Positions 24,238-32,357 of a stretch of 35,489 nt of DNA are shown piece after piece. Position 1 is the first letter of the stretch, and each line of letters starts with the position of its first letter. The notes below the pieces were generated by a model, which was not told where the DNA came from, did no database searches, and saw only the letters and a list, made by a program, of their open reading frames with translations. The DNA is from Gemmatimonadota bacterium (GTDB lineage Bacteria > Gemmatimonadota > Gemmatimonadetes > Longimicrobiales > Gaopeijiaceae). Position numbers and translations under genes: made by a program. Location of the stretch: contig SLSF01000145.1 of NCBI GenBank assembly GCA_007130605.1, positions 1-35,489 on the forward strand. Reading direction: 5' to 3'.

Positions 24238-25167
24238 ATGTTCGGAGAAAAATGGACCGTCCAGCTCGTCTCTGACGAGCGCGACGAGTTTCGACAGTTC
24301 ACACTCAGGGGGCGTGCCCTCGGTGCCATCGCCGGGGGAGCGGGATTCTTTGGAATCTCACTCCTCGTGCTCATGGTGATCTTCAGCGTGCGAGCGACTC
24401 CCGCCTATGAGAATGCGCAGCTGCAGAAGGAGAACGCCCTTCTGCAGGAGGAACTCCGGGCAATCCGGGATCAGGTCGCCGGACTGGAGGAATCTCTCGA
24501 CGGACTCGCTCGCAAGGACTCGGAGCTCAGGATCCTCGCCGGGCTCGACTCCATCGACGAGGAGGTCCTGCAGGTGGGCGTCGGGGGACCAGGCTCCCCC
24601 TCTCTCGAAGACGAGGCCCTCTACGCGCTGAACCCCGAGACCGGCTCCGAGGCCTTTGCGGCCCGCTACGACCTGCACGCCCTCGAACGACGCTCCCGTC
24701 TGCTCCGTGAGAGCATGACCGAGGCGGCCGACTCCCTGACAGCGCACCGGGACCTGCTGGAGTCGACGCCGTCGATCCTTCCCACGGCGGGAATGCTTAC
24801 CTCGGGATTCACCCAGGCCCGGATGCACCCGATTCACAACCGGGCGCTCCCCCACGAGGGGATCGACATCTCCGCACCCCATGGCACGGCGATCATGGCT
24901 GCGGCGAACGGACGGATCTCCTTCGCAGGACGCCGCTCGGGCTATGGCCTGGTGGTGGAGATCGACCATGGCTACGGCTTCAGCACCCTGTACGGACACG
25001 CCTCACAGCTCCTGGTTCGTGCGGGCCAGGAGGTGAAGCGAGGCGATGTCATCGCCCAGGTGGGCTCCACCGGCCTCGCCACTTCGCCCCACCTCCACTA
25101 CGAGGTCCGGATCAATGGTCGCCCGGTGAATCCCATGAACTATGTGATCACCGGGGCGATCCCCTGA
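24238..25167 (+). CDS. Membrane-anchored M23-family peptidoglycan endopeptidase
   Basis: A 309-residue protein with a short cytoplasmic start, one transmembrane segment at residues ~30-51 and a periplasmic coiled coil at ~57-100. The LytM/M23 domain covers the last ~125 residues. Zinc ligands are H206 and D210 in PHEGIDIS and H287 in SPHLHYEV, with H285 as the catalytic partner, so the site is complete. It resembles cell-division or shape-related M23 enzymes (MepM/NlpD-like layout). ATG 24238 fits the promoter above; an upstream in-frame TTG at 24211 would sit right at the predicted transcription start. Two M16-like genes follow, the first after 16 bp. Confidence 0.92.
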   Translation: MFGEKWTVQLVSDERDEFRQFTLRGRALGAIAGGAGFFGISLLVLMVIFSVRATPAYENAQLQKENALLQEELRAIRDQVAGLEESLDGLARKDSELRILAGLDSIDEEVLQVGVGGPGSPSLEDEALYALNPETGSEAFAARYDLHALERRSRLLRESMTEAADSLTAHRDLLESTPSILPTAGMLTSGFTQARMHPIHNRALPHEGIDISAPHGTAIMAAANGRISFAGRRSGYGLVVEIDHGYGFSTLYGHASQLLVRAGQEVKRGDVIAQVGSTGLATSPHLHYEVRINGRPVNPMNYVITGAIP

Positions 25168-25183
25168 AGTCTCCGGTCCAGAC

Positions 25184-26386
25184 GTGACCCAGATCCTCTC
25201 CCTCTTCGCCGTCCTCTTCGCCCTCGGCACCCAGTCGACGCAGGTGGAGGACCCCCGTCCCTTCGCCCCCGACGCGGTCCTCGAGCCCCCCGGGGGACCG
25301 ACCCTCTACCTCTACACCACCGGGACATCCGACGTGGTGGCGCTCCGGGTCTCGGTTCCCCTGGAGGAAAGGGCGGACGAAGCGGGTGCCGCCCAGATTC
25401 TCCGTGCCCTCGCCGCAGAGCGAATGGAGTCGGTGGCCTCGCGAGTGGGAGCCCGCGTTCGCGCCACCCGGACCCCCGATGCCCTCGTCTACGAGGTCGC
25501 CGGCCCGGCGTCCGACATGGACTTCCTGGCCTGGATCCTCCGCGAGGGGATGCGGGAGCCCGACGCCTCCCGCTTCAACCAGCTCCGTCGGGACGCACTC
25601 GCCCAGGTGGCGCGGCGCCTCGAGACCCCCGAAGGGGCCCTGGCACTCCGACTCCGCCAGGCCCTCGAGCCTGCCACGCCCCCGCTGCATGGCACCGTGC
25701 CGGCCCTGGAGCGGATGGGGCCACAGCAGGTGGTGGACCTCTGGCGCCGAAGCCATGGTCGGGACCGGGTGAGGATCGTGGTCGTGGGGAATGTCCAGCC
25801 TGAAATCGTCCTCGCCTCCCTCACCGATCTCGGGATCCCTTCGTCAGCGCCGGGATCCACCGCGAGCCCCGGTACTCCTTCGGGCCAGCCCCTCCCCACC
25901 CCGGAACTGATCCGGCACTGGCGTGCCGAGGCGCGCCTCCTCCCTGCGGGTCGGGATGCCCGAGCACTCGTGGCCACCCGCCTCATGGCGGAGATGGTCC
26001 GCGAGAACCCCGGCGACTACGAGGTCGGCATCGAACTCTGGGAGGTGGACCGGAACTGGGTCGTCGTCCTCTCGGGTGCCGCCTACCCCCGGAGCCGCCA
26101 GGCGATGGACTCCCGTATCGACGGGCTCGTCCGGGAAGCCGCAGGCCGGGTGAGCGATGATGGAGTCCGAAGGCACGCCGCCGATCTCCGCGCAGAGCTC
26201 CTGAGTTCGGCGAGGACCCCCTGGGGGCTCGCCGACGTGGTGGGCCACGCCATGGACGCAGGCGAACCCCCCGACCGGGTGGAGGACCTCCTGGACGAGC
26301 TGGCCCGACTCCGTGGCCCCGACCTCACCCGCTTCCTCGAGTCGCTGGACGAGGGCTCGGTGATCCGCGAGGCGATGAACCCATGA
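25184..26386 (+). CDS. Exported M16-like protein without zinc motif (first of pair)
   Basis: A 400-residue protein with a signal peptide (ILSLFAVLFALGTQSTQ). The fold follows M16 (insulinase / mitochondrial processing peptidase-like) half-domains: an N-terminal region where GAAQILRALAAERMES occupies the place of the HxxEH helix, VGARVRATRTPDALVYEVAGP after it, and DRVRIVVVGNVQPE as the link to the second half. The HxxEH zinc motif is absent, so it cannot be a classical peptidase. The start is GTG 25184, with a weak ribosome site, 16 bp after the M23 gene. It overlaps the next M16-like gene by ATGA, so the two probably form a complex. Confidence 0.72.
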   Translation: MTQILSLFAVLFALGTQSTQVEDPRPFAPDAVLEPPGGPTLYLYTTGTSDVVALRVSVPLEERADEAGAAQILRALAAERMESVASRVGARVRATRTPDALVYEVAGPASDMDFLAWILREGMREPDASRFNQLRRDALAQVARRLETPEGALALRLRQALEPATPPLHGTVPALERMGPQQVVDLWRRSHGRDRVRIVVVGNVQPEIVLASLTDLGIPSSAPGSTASPGTPSGQPLPTPELIRHWRAEARLLPAGRDARALVATRLMAEMVRENPGDYEVGIELWEVDRNWVVVLSGAAYPRSRQAMDSRIDGLVREAAGRVSDDGVRRHAADLRAELLSSARTPWGLADVVGHAMDAGEPPDRVEDLLDELARLRGPDLTRFLESLDEGSVIREAMNP

Positions 26387-27735
26387 TCCGGATCGGCGCC
26401 CTCCTGCTTATCGCTCTTCTCCTCGCCCCGGTCTCCGACCTGGACGGCCAGACAGTCTCGCACCTGGTCCTGCACCCCCGCGCCGAGGACCCGGTAGTGG
26501 CGGTGACCGCCCGGTTCCCCCGGGGGAGCGAATCGGATCCCGCAGGGCAGGAGGGCGCGGCATTCCTCCTCAGCCGGGTCCTGGAAGAGGAGGGAACCCG
26601 GCTCCTGGCCGAACTGAGTGGATGGGTGGAGGTGGAGCTGGGTCCCCGGGAGTTCCTCGTGACCATGGTTGCGCCCCCGGCGGACTGGACCGAGGGGTGG
26701 CGTCGAACCGAGGCGCTCATCACCGGGGGGCCGCTTCCCGCCGACGGTGTGGAGCGAGTGCGTACGGCACACATGGACCGGCTTCTCTTCGAGGAGGGTG
26801 CCCCGGGCCGCCGCTTCGACACCGAAGTGGCCACCTACCTCCTTGGCGCCTCACACCCCGGGTCGCGGCCTCCGTCCGGCACCCGTGAGAGCGTCAGAGG
26901 GATCGATGGAGCGGCCCTGGAATCGCTCCGCGACGAGATCCTGGACTGGAGTCAGGCGGTGGTCGCACTCGTGGGACGGGTGGACGAAGAGAGCACACAG
27001 CAACTCATGCAGGGTCCCACCACGACCTTCGCCCCTCCCATCCTCCCCGATCCCACTCGTCCCGCCATCGACACCACCACCGCACCCGGGGACACGATCC
27101 CGGTGGAGGAGCCGCTCCTCCCGCCGGGCGCCCCCCGCGTCGTCACCACCGAGCGCTCTCCCCCTCTCCGCGCCCCTGCGGCGACACCGGACCGATACCC
27201 CTGGAGCACCGAGGGCCGACGGATCCTCGACGAAGAGGTAACCAGCACCTGGATCCTGGTCGGCTGGCCCCTCCCGGAGGGCGCCCCGCTGGTGCTGGAG
27301 GACTTCATGGTCCACCTGATCCGCGAAGCGCTGAACCCGAGTCCCCCCGACCCGGGCATCTACTCTGCCCAGGTGGAGATCCGGGAGAGGGATGATGCCC
27401 CCCTCCTTGTGGTGACGGCGAGTGTGGATCCACGCCACGCATACCGCTGGGAGGAACGGATCCTTCAGTCGGTGGCCGGCCTCGCGGACACTCCCCCGGA
27501 CGGCGCATTCTTCGAACTCGCCCGCCGCCGGTATCGTGCCACCCGTCTCCTGGAGCACGCGGCGCCCGAAGAGCGGGCCCGGTGGCTTGCACGGACCCAG
27601 GCCTCCACGGGTACGATTCCCCGGATCACCAGCGACGTGTGGGGGCTGACCCGAGAAGGGGTCGCGGACCTCGCTTCCAGCCGAGGAGAACCCCGTATCC
27701 TCCTCTTCGGACCCGTCTCGGTGATGGATCCCTGA
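26383..27735 (+). CDS. Exported M16-like protein without zinc motif (second of pair)
   Basis: A 450-residue protein with a signal peptide (IGALLLIALLLAPVSDLDGQ). It has M16-like features: VAVTARFPRGSESDPAGQEGAAFLLSRVLEEEG at the start of the first half, VVALVGRVDEES before a Pro/Thr-rich linker (~205-270), and a second half with STWILVGWPLPEG and YSAQVEIRERDDAPLLVV. There is no HxxEH motif where it should be (FLLSRVLEEE). M16B enzymes usually pair one active subunit with one inactive; here both halves of the pair lack the active site. It is translationally coupled to the gene before it. Function unknown. Confidence 0.7.
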   Translation: MIRIGALLLIALLLAPVSDLDGQTVSHLVLHPRAEDPVVAVTARFPRGSESDPAGQEGAAFLLSRVLEEEGTRLLAELSGWVEVELGPREFLVTMVAPPADWTEGWRRTEALITGGPLPADGVERVRTAHMDRLLFEEGAPGRRFDTEVATYLLGASHPGSRPPSGTRESVRGIDGAALESLRDEILDWSQAVVALVGRVDEESTQQLMQGPTTTFAPPILPDPTRPAIDTTTAPGDTIPVEEPLLPPGAPRVVTTERSPPLRAPAATPDRYPWSTEGRRILDEEVTSTWILVGWPLPEGAPLVLEDFMVHLIREALNPSPPDPGIYSAQVEIRERDDAPLLVVTASVDPRHAYRWEERILQSVAGLADTPPDGAFFELARRRYRATRLLEHAAPEERARWLARTQASTGTIPRITSDVWGLTREGVADLASSRGEPRILLFGPVSVMDP

Positions 27736-27791
27736 GGCCGTTGGGCGGGTTGAAAGGCTTGAGGGACGACGGCCCACTTCCCGGCACGTCC

Positions 27792-27820
27792 TTGATGATC
27801 CGGGATCGAGATGGTACCTT
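27792..27820 (+). promoter_or_regulatory. Candidate promoter of the coiled-coil lipoprotein gene
   Basis: TTGATG (27792-27797), a 17-bp spacer, then TACCTT (27815-27820). The predicted start is near 27827, about 33 nt upstream of ATG 27860. It is the best sigma-70-like promoter in the window. Confidence 0.65.
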
Positions 27821-27859
27821 CGCCCCACTTTTCACGATCAAACCTCGGAGCGATACGAG

Positions 27860-28639
27860 ATGAAGCGAGTGCTGAACTGGCCGCTGGCCGGACTTCTCCT
27901 TCTGGTGACGGCTGCATGCGGCCCCGGAGAGCTGATTGTCACCGCCGAAATCGACCGGCACAATACGGAGACCGGCGAACTCGAGATCCGTCCCCTGGGC
28001 GATCTCGAGGTGCAGTTCCTCCCCTTCGACCGGGATGCGATCTTCGACTCACTGGCGCAGGCCGCCCCCACCCCGGAGCCCGAGCTCTCCACCGAACTCG
28101 AAGAGATGCGCACCGAGTACATCGAGGTCCAGGCCGCAGCACGTGACGCCGAGATCGAGTGGCTCACCGCCCGCGAGCGCCTCCAGGAGATCAGCCAGGA
28201 GATCGCCCAGTACTCCGAGGGCGAGAGCCGGTACCGGGAACTCTTCAACGAGTTCGAGGACCAGGAGGACCGAGTGATCGCCGCCGAGAATCGGATGGAC
28301 GACTACTTTGCGGAGCTCGAGGAGCTGCAGGCAACGGTGCTCGACCAGCTGCAGCAGGCCCGCGCCCTGCAGGAGAACTGGGAGGACGAGGCCTTCGCCG
28401 ACTACCCCGACATCGTCGATGCCCGCCTCTCCGAGGCCCGCCGTGACATCGCGGTGGACACCACCGATGCCACCGGGATGCTTCGGGTCCGTCTCGATCC
28501 CGGCGAGTGGTGGGTCTACACCCGGCACCGCCTCCCCACCGAGGAACTTTACTGGAACGTGCGTGTCGAGGTGGAACGAGGTGAGCCCACCGAGATTCTC
28601 CTGAACCGGGAGAACGCCCAGGCCCGCCCGGTCCTCTAA
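27860..28639 (+). CDS. Coiled-coil lipoprotein of unknown function
   Basis: A 259-residue protein with a lipoprotein signal (LAGLLLLVTAAC; lipidated Cys20). A short beta region follows (LIVTAEIDRHNTETGELEIRPL), then a long acidic coiled coil at about residues 75-185 rich in Glu, Arg and Ala. The last ~70 residues (TDATGMLRVRLDPGEWWVYTRHRLP) look like a small beta domain of the kind that follows D-A-T-G in carboxypeptidase-regulatory folds. I do not recognise the family. It has its own promoter and a strong terminator, so it is a single-gene unit. An envelope structural or tethering role is only a guess. Confidence 0.85.
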   Translation: MKRVLNWPLAGLLLLVTAACGPGELIVTAEIDRHNTETGELEIRPLGDLEVQFLPFDRDAIFDSLAQAAPTPEPELSTELEEMRTEYIEVQAAARDAEIEWLTARERLQEISQEIAQYSEGESRYRELFNEFEDQEDRVIAAENRMDDYFAELEELQATVLDQLQQARALQENWEDEAFADYPDIVDARLSEARRDIAVDTTDATGMLRVRLDPGEWWVYTRHRLPTEELYWNVRVEVERGEPTEILLNRENAQARPVL

Positions 28640-28681
28640 TCCTTCGCTCCCCTCGGGGAGTCCAGGTACGGGGCCGATGGA

Positions 28682-28717
28682 CGCCCCGGGGACCTCACCG
28701 GGTCCCCGGGGCGTTTT
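28682..28717 (+). terminator. Intrinsic terminator of the lipoprotein gene
   Basis: A perfect 13-bp GC-rich stem (28682-28694 with 28701-28713), loop TCACCG, then TTTT. It starts about 40 bp after the lipoprotein stop and separates it from the fadJ-like operon. Confidence 0.9.
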
Positions 28718-28756
28718 GCGATTCCACCGACATCCTCCCTGCGGAGGGACGACGCC

Positions 28757-30922
28757 ATGGCCGAATCAACGACCCCCGACATCCGAATCGACGACTCCGG
28801 GATCGCCCACGTCATCTTCGAAGACCCCGATCGCTCGGCGAACGTCCTCACCGAGTCGGTCATGCGGCGACTCGACCAGGTGGTGGGCGAAGTGGAGATC
28901 GCGAGCCGGAGCGGCGAGGTCCGTGGCGTCCTCTTCCGCAGTACCCGGAAGAGCTTCATCGTCGGGGCCGATGTGGAGGCCATCGCCGAAATCGAGAGCC
29001 CCGAGGAGGGCGCCGAAGCCGCCCGTGAAGGTCAGCGGGTCTACCTCCGGATCGAACGTCTTCCCGTTCCCACCCTGGCGGCCATCGGGGGCACCTGCAT
29101 GGGAGGCGGAACCGAACTCGCCCTCGCCTGCTCCTACCGGGTCGCCTCCGACGACCCGGGCACGAAGATCGGACTCCCCGAGGTGCAGCTCGGCATCCTC
29201 CCGGCGTGGGGTGGCACCACCCGACTCCCCCGCCTCATCGGGTTGCAGCAGGCCCTCGACCTCCTCCTCACGGGCAAGACCGTCTCCCCGTCGAAGGCGA
29301 AGCGGATCGGCCTCGTGGAGGCCGTCCTCCCCCACACCGGATTCCAGGAGACCGCCGAGGACTTCCTCCTGGCACGTATCGAGGAGGGGAAGCTCCGAAC
29401 CGGCGCACGCCGGAGCTTCTTCACCCGGCTGGTGGAGGACACCGCGCCGGGACGCAAGGTGATCCTCCGCACGGCGCGCAAGCGGGTCCTCGATCGCACC
29501 GGGGGCCACTACCCGGCCCCCCTCCGGATCCTCGACGTCGTGGGTCGCTCCATGGGACGCTCGGTGGAGAAGGCGCTGGAGCACGAGGCCTCCGCTGCCG
29601 GCGAGCTCCTGGCGTCGCGGGTGACCAAGTCACTGATCCATGTCTTCCATCTGCGGGAGGGCGCTCGAAAGGGCACCGGGATCGAGGGCGAAGCGGATCC
29701 CCGCGAGATCTCGGAGATGGGGGTGCTGGGCGCCGGCGTCATGGGCGGCGGTATCGCTCAACTCGCCGCCTACAATGGCATCCGCGTACGGCTGAAGGAC
29801 ATCGATCACGACCAGGTGGCTTCGGGCCTTCGTCACGCCCGAAAGCTCATGGATCGCGCGGTGTCGCGACGCAAGATGACGGAGCTCGAAGCCGACCAGG
29901 CGATGGATCGGATCTCCGGCGGCATCGAGTACACCGGGTTCGGACAGCTCGACCTGGTGGTGGAGGCGGTGGTGGAGCGGATGAAGGTGAAGAGGACCGT
30001 CCTGCGCGAGACCGAGGAACGGGTCCCCGAGGGGTGCGTCCTCACCACCAACACCTCGACCCTCTCGGTGGACGAGATGGCGTCGGTACTGGACCGCCCG
30101 CAAGATTTCTGCGGGATGCACTTCTTCAATCCAGTACACAAGATGCCCCTGGTGGAGGTGATCCGGGGCTCTGCAGCGAGCGATCGGGCCATCGCCACCG
30201 TCTACGCCCTCGCCCTGCGCCTGGGGAAGGTCCCGGTGGTGGTGGGCGACGGACCCGGCTTCCTCGTCAACCGGATCCTCGGTCCCTACCTGAACGAAGC
30301 CGGACACCTCCTGGCGGAGGGCGCGTCGGTGAAGGCCATCGATCGGGCCGCCACCGCCTTCGGCATGCCCATGGGCCCCGTCCGACTCATCGACGAGGTG
30401 GGCATCGATATCGCACGCCATGCCGGCGAGATCCTCCACGAAGCCTTCGGGGAGCGGATGACGCCCTCCGATCCTCTGGTGTCCATCGGCGAGACCGATC
30501 GACTGGGGGCGAAGGGTGACCGGGGCTTCTACCTGTATGAGGACGGTCGCGAGAAGGAAGTGGATCCGGAGATCTACAGGGCTCTGGGGTCCTCGGTCCC
30601 CTCCGAGCGGCGGACGATACCGGAAGAGGACATCCGTGCCCGGCTCATCCTGGTCATGATGAACGAGGCCGCTCGGGTCCTGGAGGACGGGATCGCGGCG
30701 TCGGCCGCCGATGTGGACCTGGCCATGATCATGGGAACCGGCTTCCCCCCCTTCCGGGGCGGCCTCCTCCGCTTCGCCGACGAGCTCCACCCGCGGCTGG
30801 TGGTGGATCGGCTCCGGGACTACGAGGCCGACCATGGCAATCGGTTCGCTCCGGCCCCCCTCCTCCTCCGCCTTGCCGCCACCGACCGCGGCTTCTACGA
30901 GGCGTTCCCGAAGGACCCATGA
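28757..30922 (+). CDS. fadJ: Bifunctional enoyl-CoA hydratase / 3-hydroxyacyl-CoA dehydrogenase (FadJ/FadB type)
   Basis: A 721-residue multifunctional fatty-acid oxidation protein. Residues ~1-190 are the crotonase domain, with SFIVGADV, the oxyanion-hole loop GGTCMGGGTE and both catalytic Glu residues (E120, and E142 in GLPEVQLGI). Residues ~320-500 are the NAD-binding dehydrogenase domain with GxGxxG at 325-330 (GAGVMG), catalytic His in MHFFNPVHKMPLVEVI, and the C-terminal helical domains follow (GFLVNRILGPYLNEA). Length and order match FadJ/FadB. The usual thiolase partner (FadI/FadA) is not in the window. GGAGG lies ~9 nt before ATG. The 3' end overlaps the nucleotidyltransferase gene (ATGA). 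Confidence 0.95.
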   Translation: MAESTTPDIRIDDSGIAHVIFEDPDRSANVLTESVMRRLDQVVGEVEIASRSGEVRGVLFRSTRKSFIVGADVEAIAEIESPEEGAEAAREGQRVYLRIERLPVPTLAAIGGTCMGGGTELALACSYRVASDDPGTKIGLPEVQLGILPAWGGTTRLPRLIGLQQALDLLLTGKTVSPSKAKRIGLVEAVLPHTGFQETAEDFLLARIEEGKLRTGARRSFFTRLVEDTAPGRKVILRTARKRVLDRTGGHYPAPLRILDVVGRSMGRSVEKALEHEASAAGELLASRVTKSLIHVFHLREGARKGTGIEGEADPREISEMGVLGAGVMGGGIAQLAAYNGIRVRLKDIDHDQVASGLRHARKLMDRAVSRRKMTELEADQAMDRISGGIEYTGFGQLDLVVEAVVERMKVKRTVLRETEERVPEGCVLTTNTSTLSVDEMASVLDRPQDFCGMHFFNPVHKMPLVEVIRGSAASDRAIATVYALALRLGKVPVVVGDGPGFLVNRILGPYLNEAGHLLAEGASVKAIDRAATAFGMPMGPVRLIDEVGIDIARHAGEILHEAFGERMTPSDPLVSIGETDRLGAKGDRGFYLYEDGREKEVDPEIYRALGSSVPSERRTIPEEDIRARLILVMMNEAARVLEDGIAASAADVDLAMIMGTGFPPFRGGLLRFADELHPRLVVDRLRDYEADHGNRFAPAPLLLRLAATDRGFYEAFPKDP

Positions 30923-31536
30923 TCGGCATCATCCCTGCCGCCGGTCGCTCCACCCGCATCGGAGGGGGGCCGAAGCCCCTCCTCGCCACGGGGGACGGGA
31001 CCTTCCTGGAGCGGGCCATCCGGGCCCTGCAGGCGGCCGAGCCCGACTCCATCCATGTGGGCGTGCGCCATGACCCCGGACCGGTGGCGGCGGCCGCCCG
31101 CCGGGCAGGTGCCCGGACCCACATCCCCGAAGAGGTGGACGACGGGCCCATCGCCACCATCCGGACGGTGCTCCGGACCTTGCGGGACGAGGGCACCCCA
31201 CCCAATGCCATCCTTCTCCTTCCCGTGGACTTCCCCCTCCTGCAGCCGGAGACGGTAGCCGCCCTGTCCCGGGAGTGGCGGGAGTCGGACGCCCACCTCG
31301 TCCTCCCCCGGATGAAGGGCCGAACCGGACACCCGGCCCTCCTGGGAGGCCCCCTCCTGGACGAACTCCTCGAGCCAGACCTCTCCGAAGGCGCCAAGAG
31401 CGTGGTGAAACGCCATGCCGACGCTGCCATCCACCTGGAGGTGGACGACCGGGGAATCCTCATCGACATCGACACCCTCCCCGAGTACCGCCGCCACTTT
31501 CCGCAGGCGTACCGGAAGCGATTCCAGAAGTGGTGA
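30919..31536 (+). CDS. MobA/MocA-like nucleotidyltransferase
   Basis: A 205-residue NTP transferase. The nucleotide-binding start PAAGRSTRIGGGPKPLL matches the GxxxRxG...KPLL pattern of MobA/MocA/IspD-type enzymes. LLPVDFPLL (D104) holds the metal-binding Asp, and GRTGHPALLGGPLLDELL matches the MocA region that recognises the second substrate. MocA relatives attach CMP to molybdopterin to make the cytosine dinucleotide cofactor of xanthine-dehydrogenase-type enzymes. The two XdhC-related genes directly downstream, with 4-bp overlaps, support a molybdenum-cofactor role, but other sugar- or cofactor-nucleotidyl activities remain possible. Confidence 0.8.
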   Translation: MIGIIPAAGRSTRIGGGPKPLLATGDGTFLERAIRALQAAEPDSIHVGVRHDPGPVAAAARRAGARTHIPEEVDDGPIATIRTVLRTLRDEGTPPNAILLLPVDFPLLQPETVAALSREWRESDAHLVLPRMKGRTGHPALLGGPLLDELLEPDLSEGAKSVVKRHADAAIHLEVDDRGILIDIDTLPEYRRHFPQAYRKRFQKW

Positions 31537-32357
31537 CCCTGCGCCGGGCCGCCCGGCTCCTCCTCGACGCCCGGGAGCGGGGGGCCTCCACCGTTCTCGC
31601 ACTGGTCCTGGAGGGCCCCGCCGAGGGAGAACGCCGTCTCCTGGTCCGGGAGCCTGACGGGACCCTCCACTCTCCGACCCGCCTCTCGGTGGCCCACCTG
31701 GACCGGGCGGTGGACCTGGTGCAGCGGGATGCCATGGAGGCCCGCCCCCATGCGCCGTCGGGGGTCCGGGTGGTGGAGCACTCCGGGGGGCCGACCCGGA
31801 TTTACCTGGAGCACCACCGTCCTCCTCCCGGGCTCCTCATCGTGGGAGCCGGCCACATTGCCGAGCCCCTCCACCTGCAGGGCGCCCTCCTGGGCTTCGA
31901 CGTCACCGTGGTGGACGACCGGCCCGACTTCGTCGATGGCGAGCGCTTCCCCCATGCGCGCCGGGTGGTCCAGGTGGATTTTTCCGATCCCTTCGCCACC
32001 CTTCCCCCGCCAACCCGCAGCCATGTGGTCCTGGTCACCCGGGGGCACAAGTACGACTACGAATGCCTCCGCCGGCTCCTCCGACTCGACCTGCCCCCCG
32101 AGTACATCGGGATGATCGGAAGTCGGCGACGGGTCCGGGCCACCTTCCATCAGCTCCTGGAGGAGGGGATCCCCACCGAAGCCCTGGCGCGCATCCATGC
32201 CCCCGTGGGTCTCGACATCGGCGCCGAGACTCCCTCCGAGATCGCGGTGGCGGTGGCGGCCGAGTGGGTCCGGCTCCGGCGGGGTGGGAGCGGTCGCTCA
32301 CTGGTGGAGGTGGAGCGGATCGCCGAGCGTTTCTTTCCCGAGGAGGCCCTCCCGTGA
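31533..32357 (+). CDS. XdhC-like protein with intact Rossmann domain and degenerate CoxI domain
   Basis: A 274-residue protein starting with GTG 31533 (GTGA overlap). The C-terminal XdhC Rossmann domain (residues ~98-250) is canonical: LLIVGAGHIAEPL, VTVVDDRPDFV, YIGMIGSRRRV and HAPVGLDIGAETPSEIAVAVAAE. The N-terminal ~95 residues follow the XdhC/CoxI domain in outline but lack its SxPRxxGxxM and GGGCxE motifs (they read ALVLEGPAEGERRLLV and SPTRLSVAHLDRAV). XdhC proteins bind molybdenum cofactor and mediate its sulfuration and insertion into xanthine dehydrogenase-type enzymes. The missing motif set is found in the next gene, so the two products may act as one. Confidence 0.87.
   Translation: MTLRRAARLLLDARERGASTVLALVLEGPAEGERRLLVREPDGTLHSPTRLSVAHLDRAVDLVQRDAMEARPHAPSGVRVVEHSGGPTRIYLEHHRPPPGLLIVGAGHIAEPLHLQGALLGFDVTVVDDRPDFVDGERFPHARRVVQVDFSDPFATLPPPTRSHVVLVTRGHKYDYECLRRLLRLDLPPEYIGMIGSRRRVRATFHQLLEEGIPTEALARIHAPVGLDIGAETPSEIAVAVAAEWVRLRRGGSGRSLVEVERIAERFFPEEALP

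Noticed and set aside
25184-27735. Active M16 zinc peptidases
   Set aside because: No HxxEH or inverted HxxE site is present in either protein.
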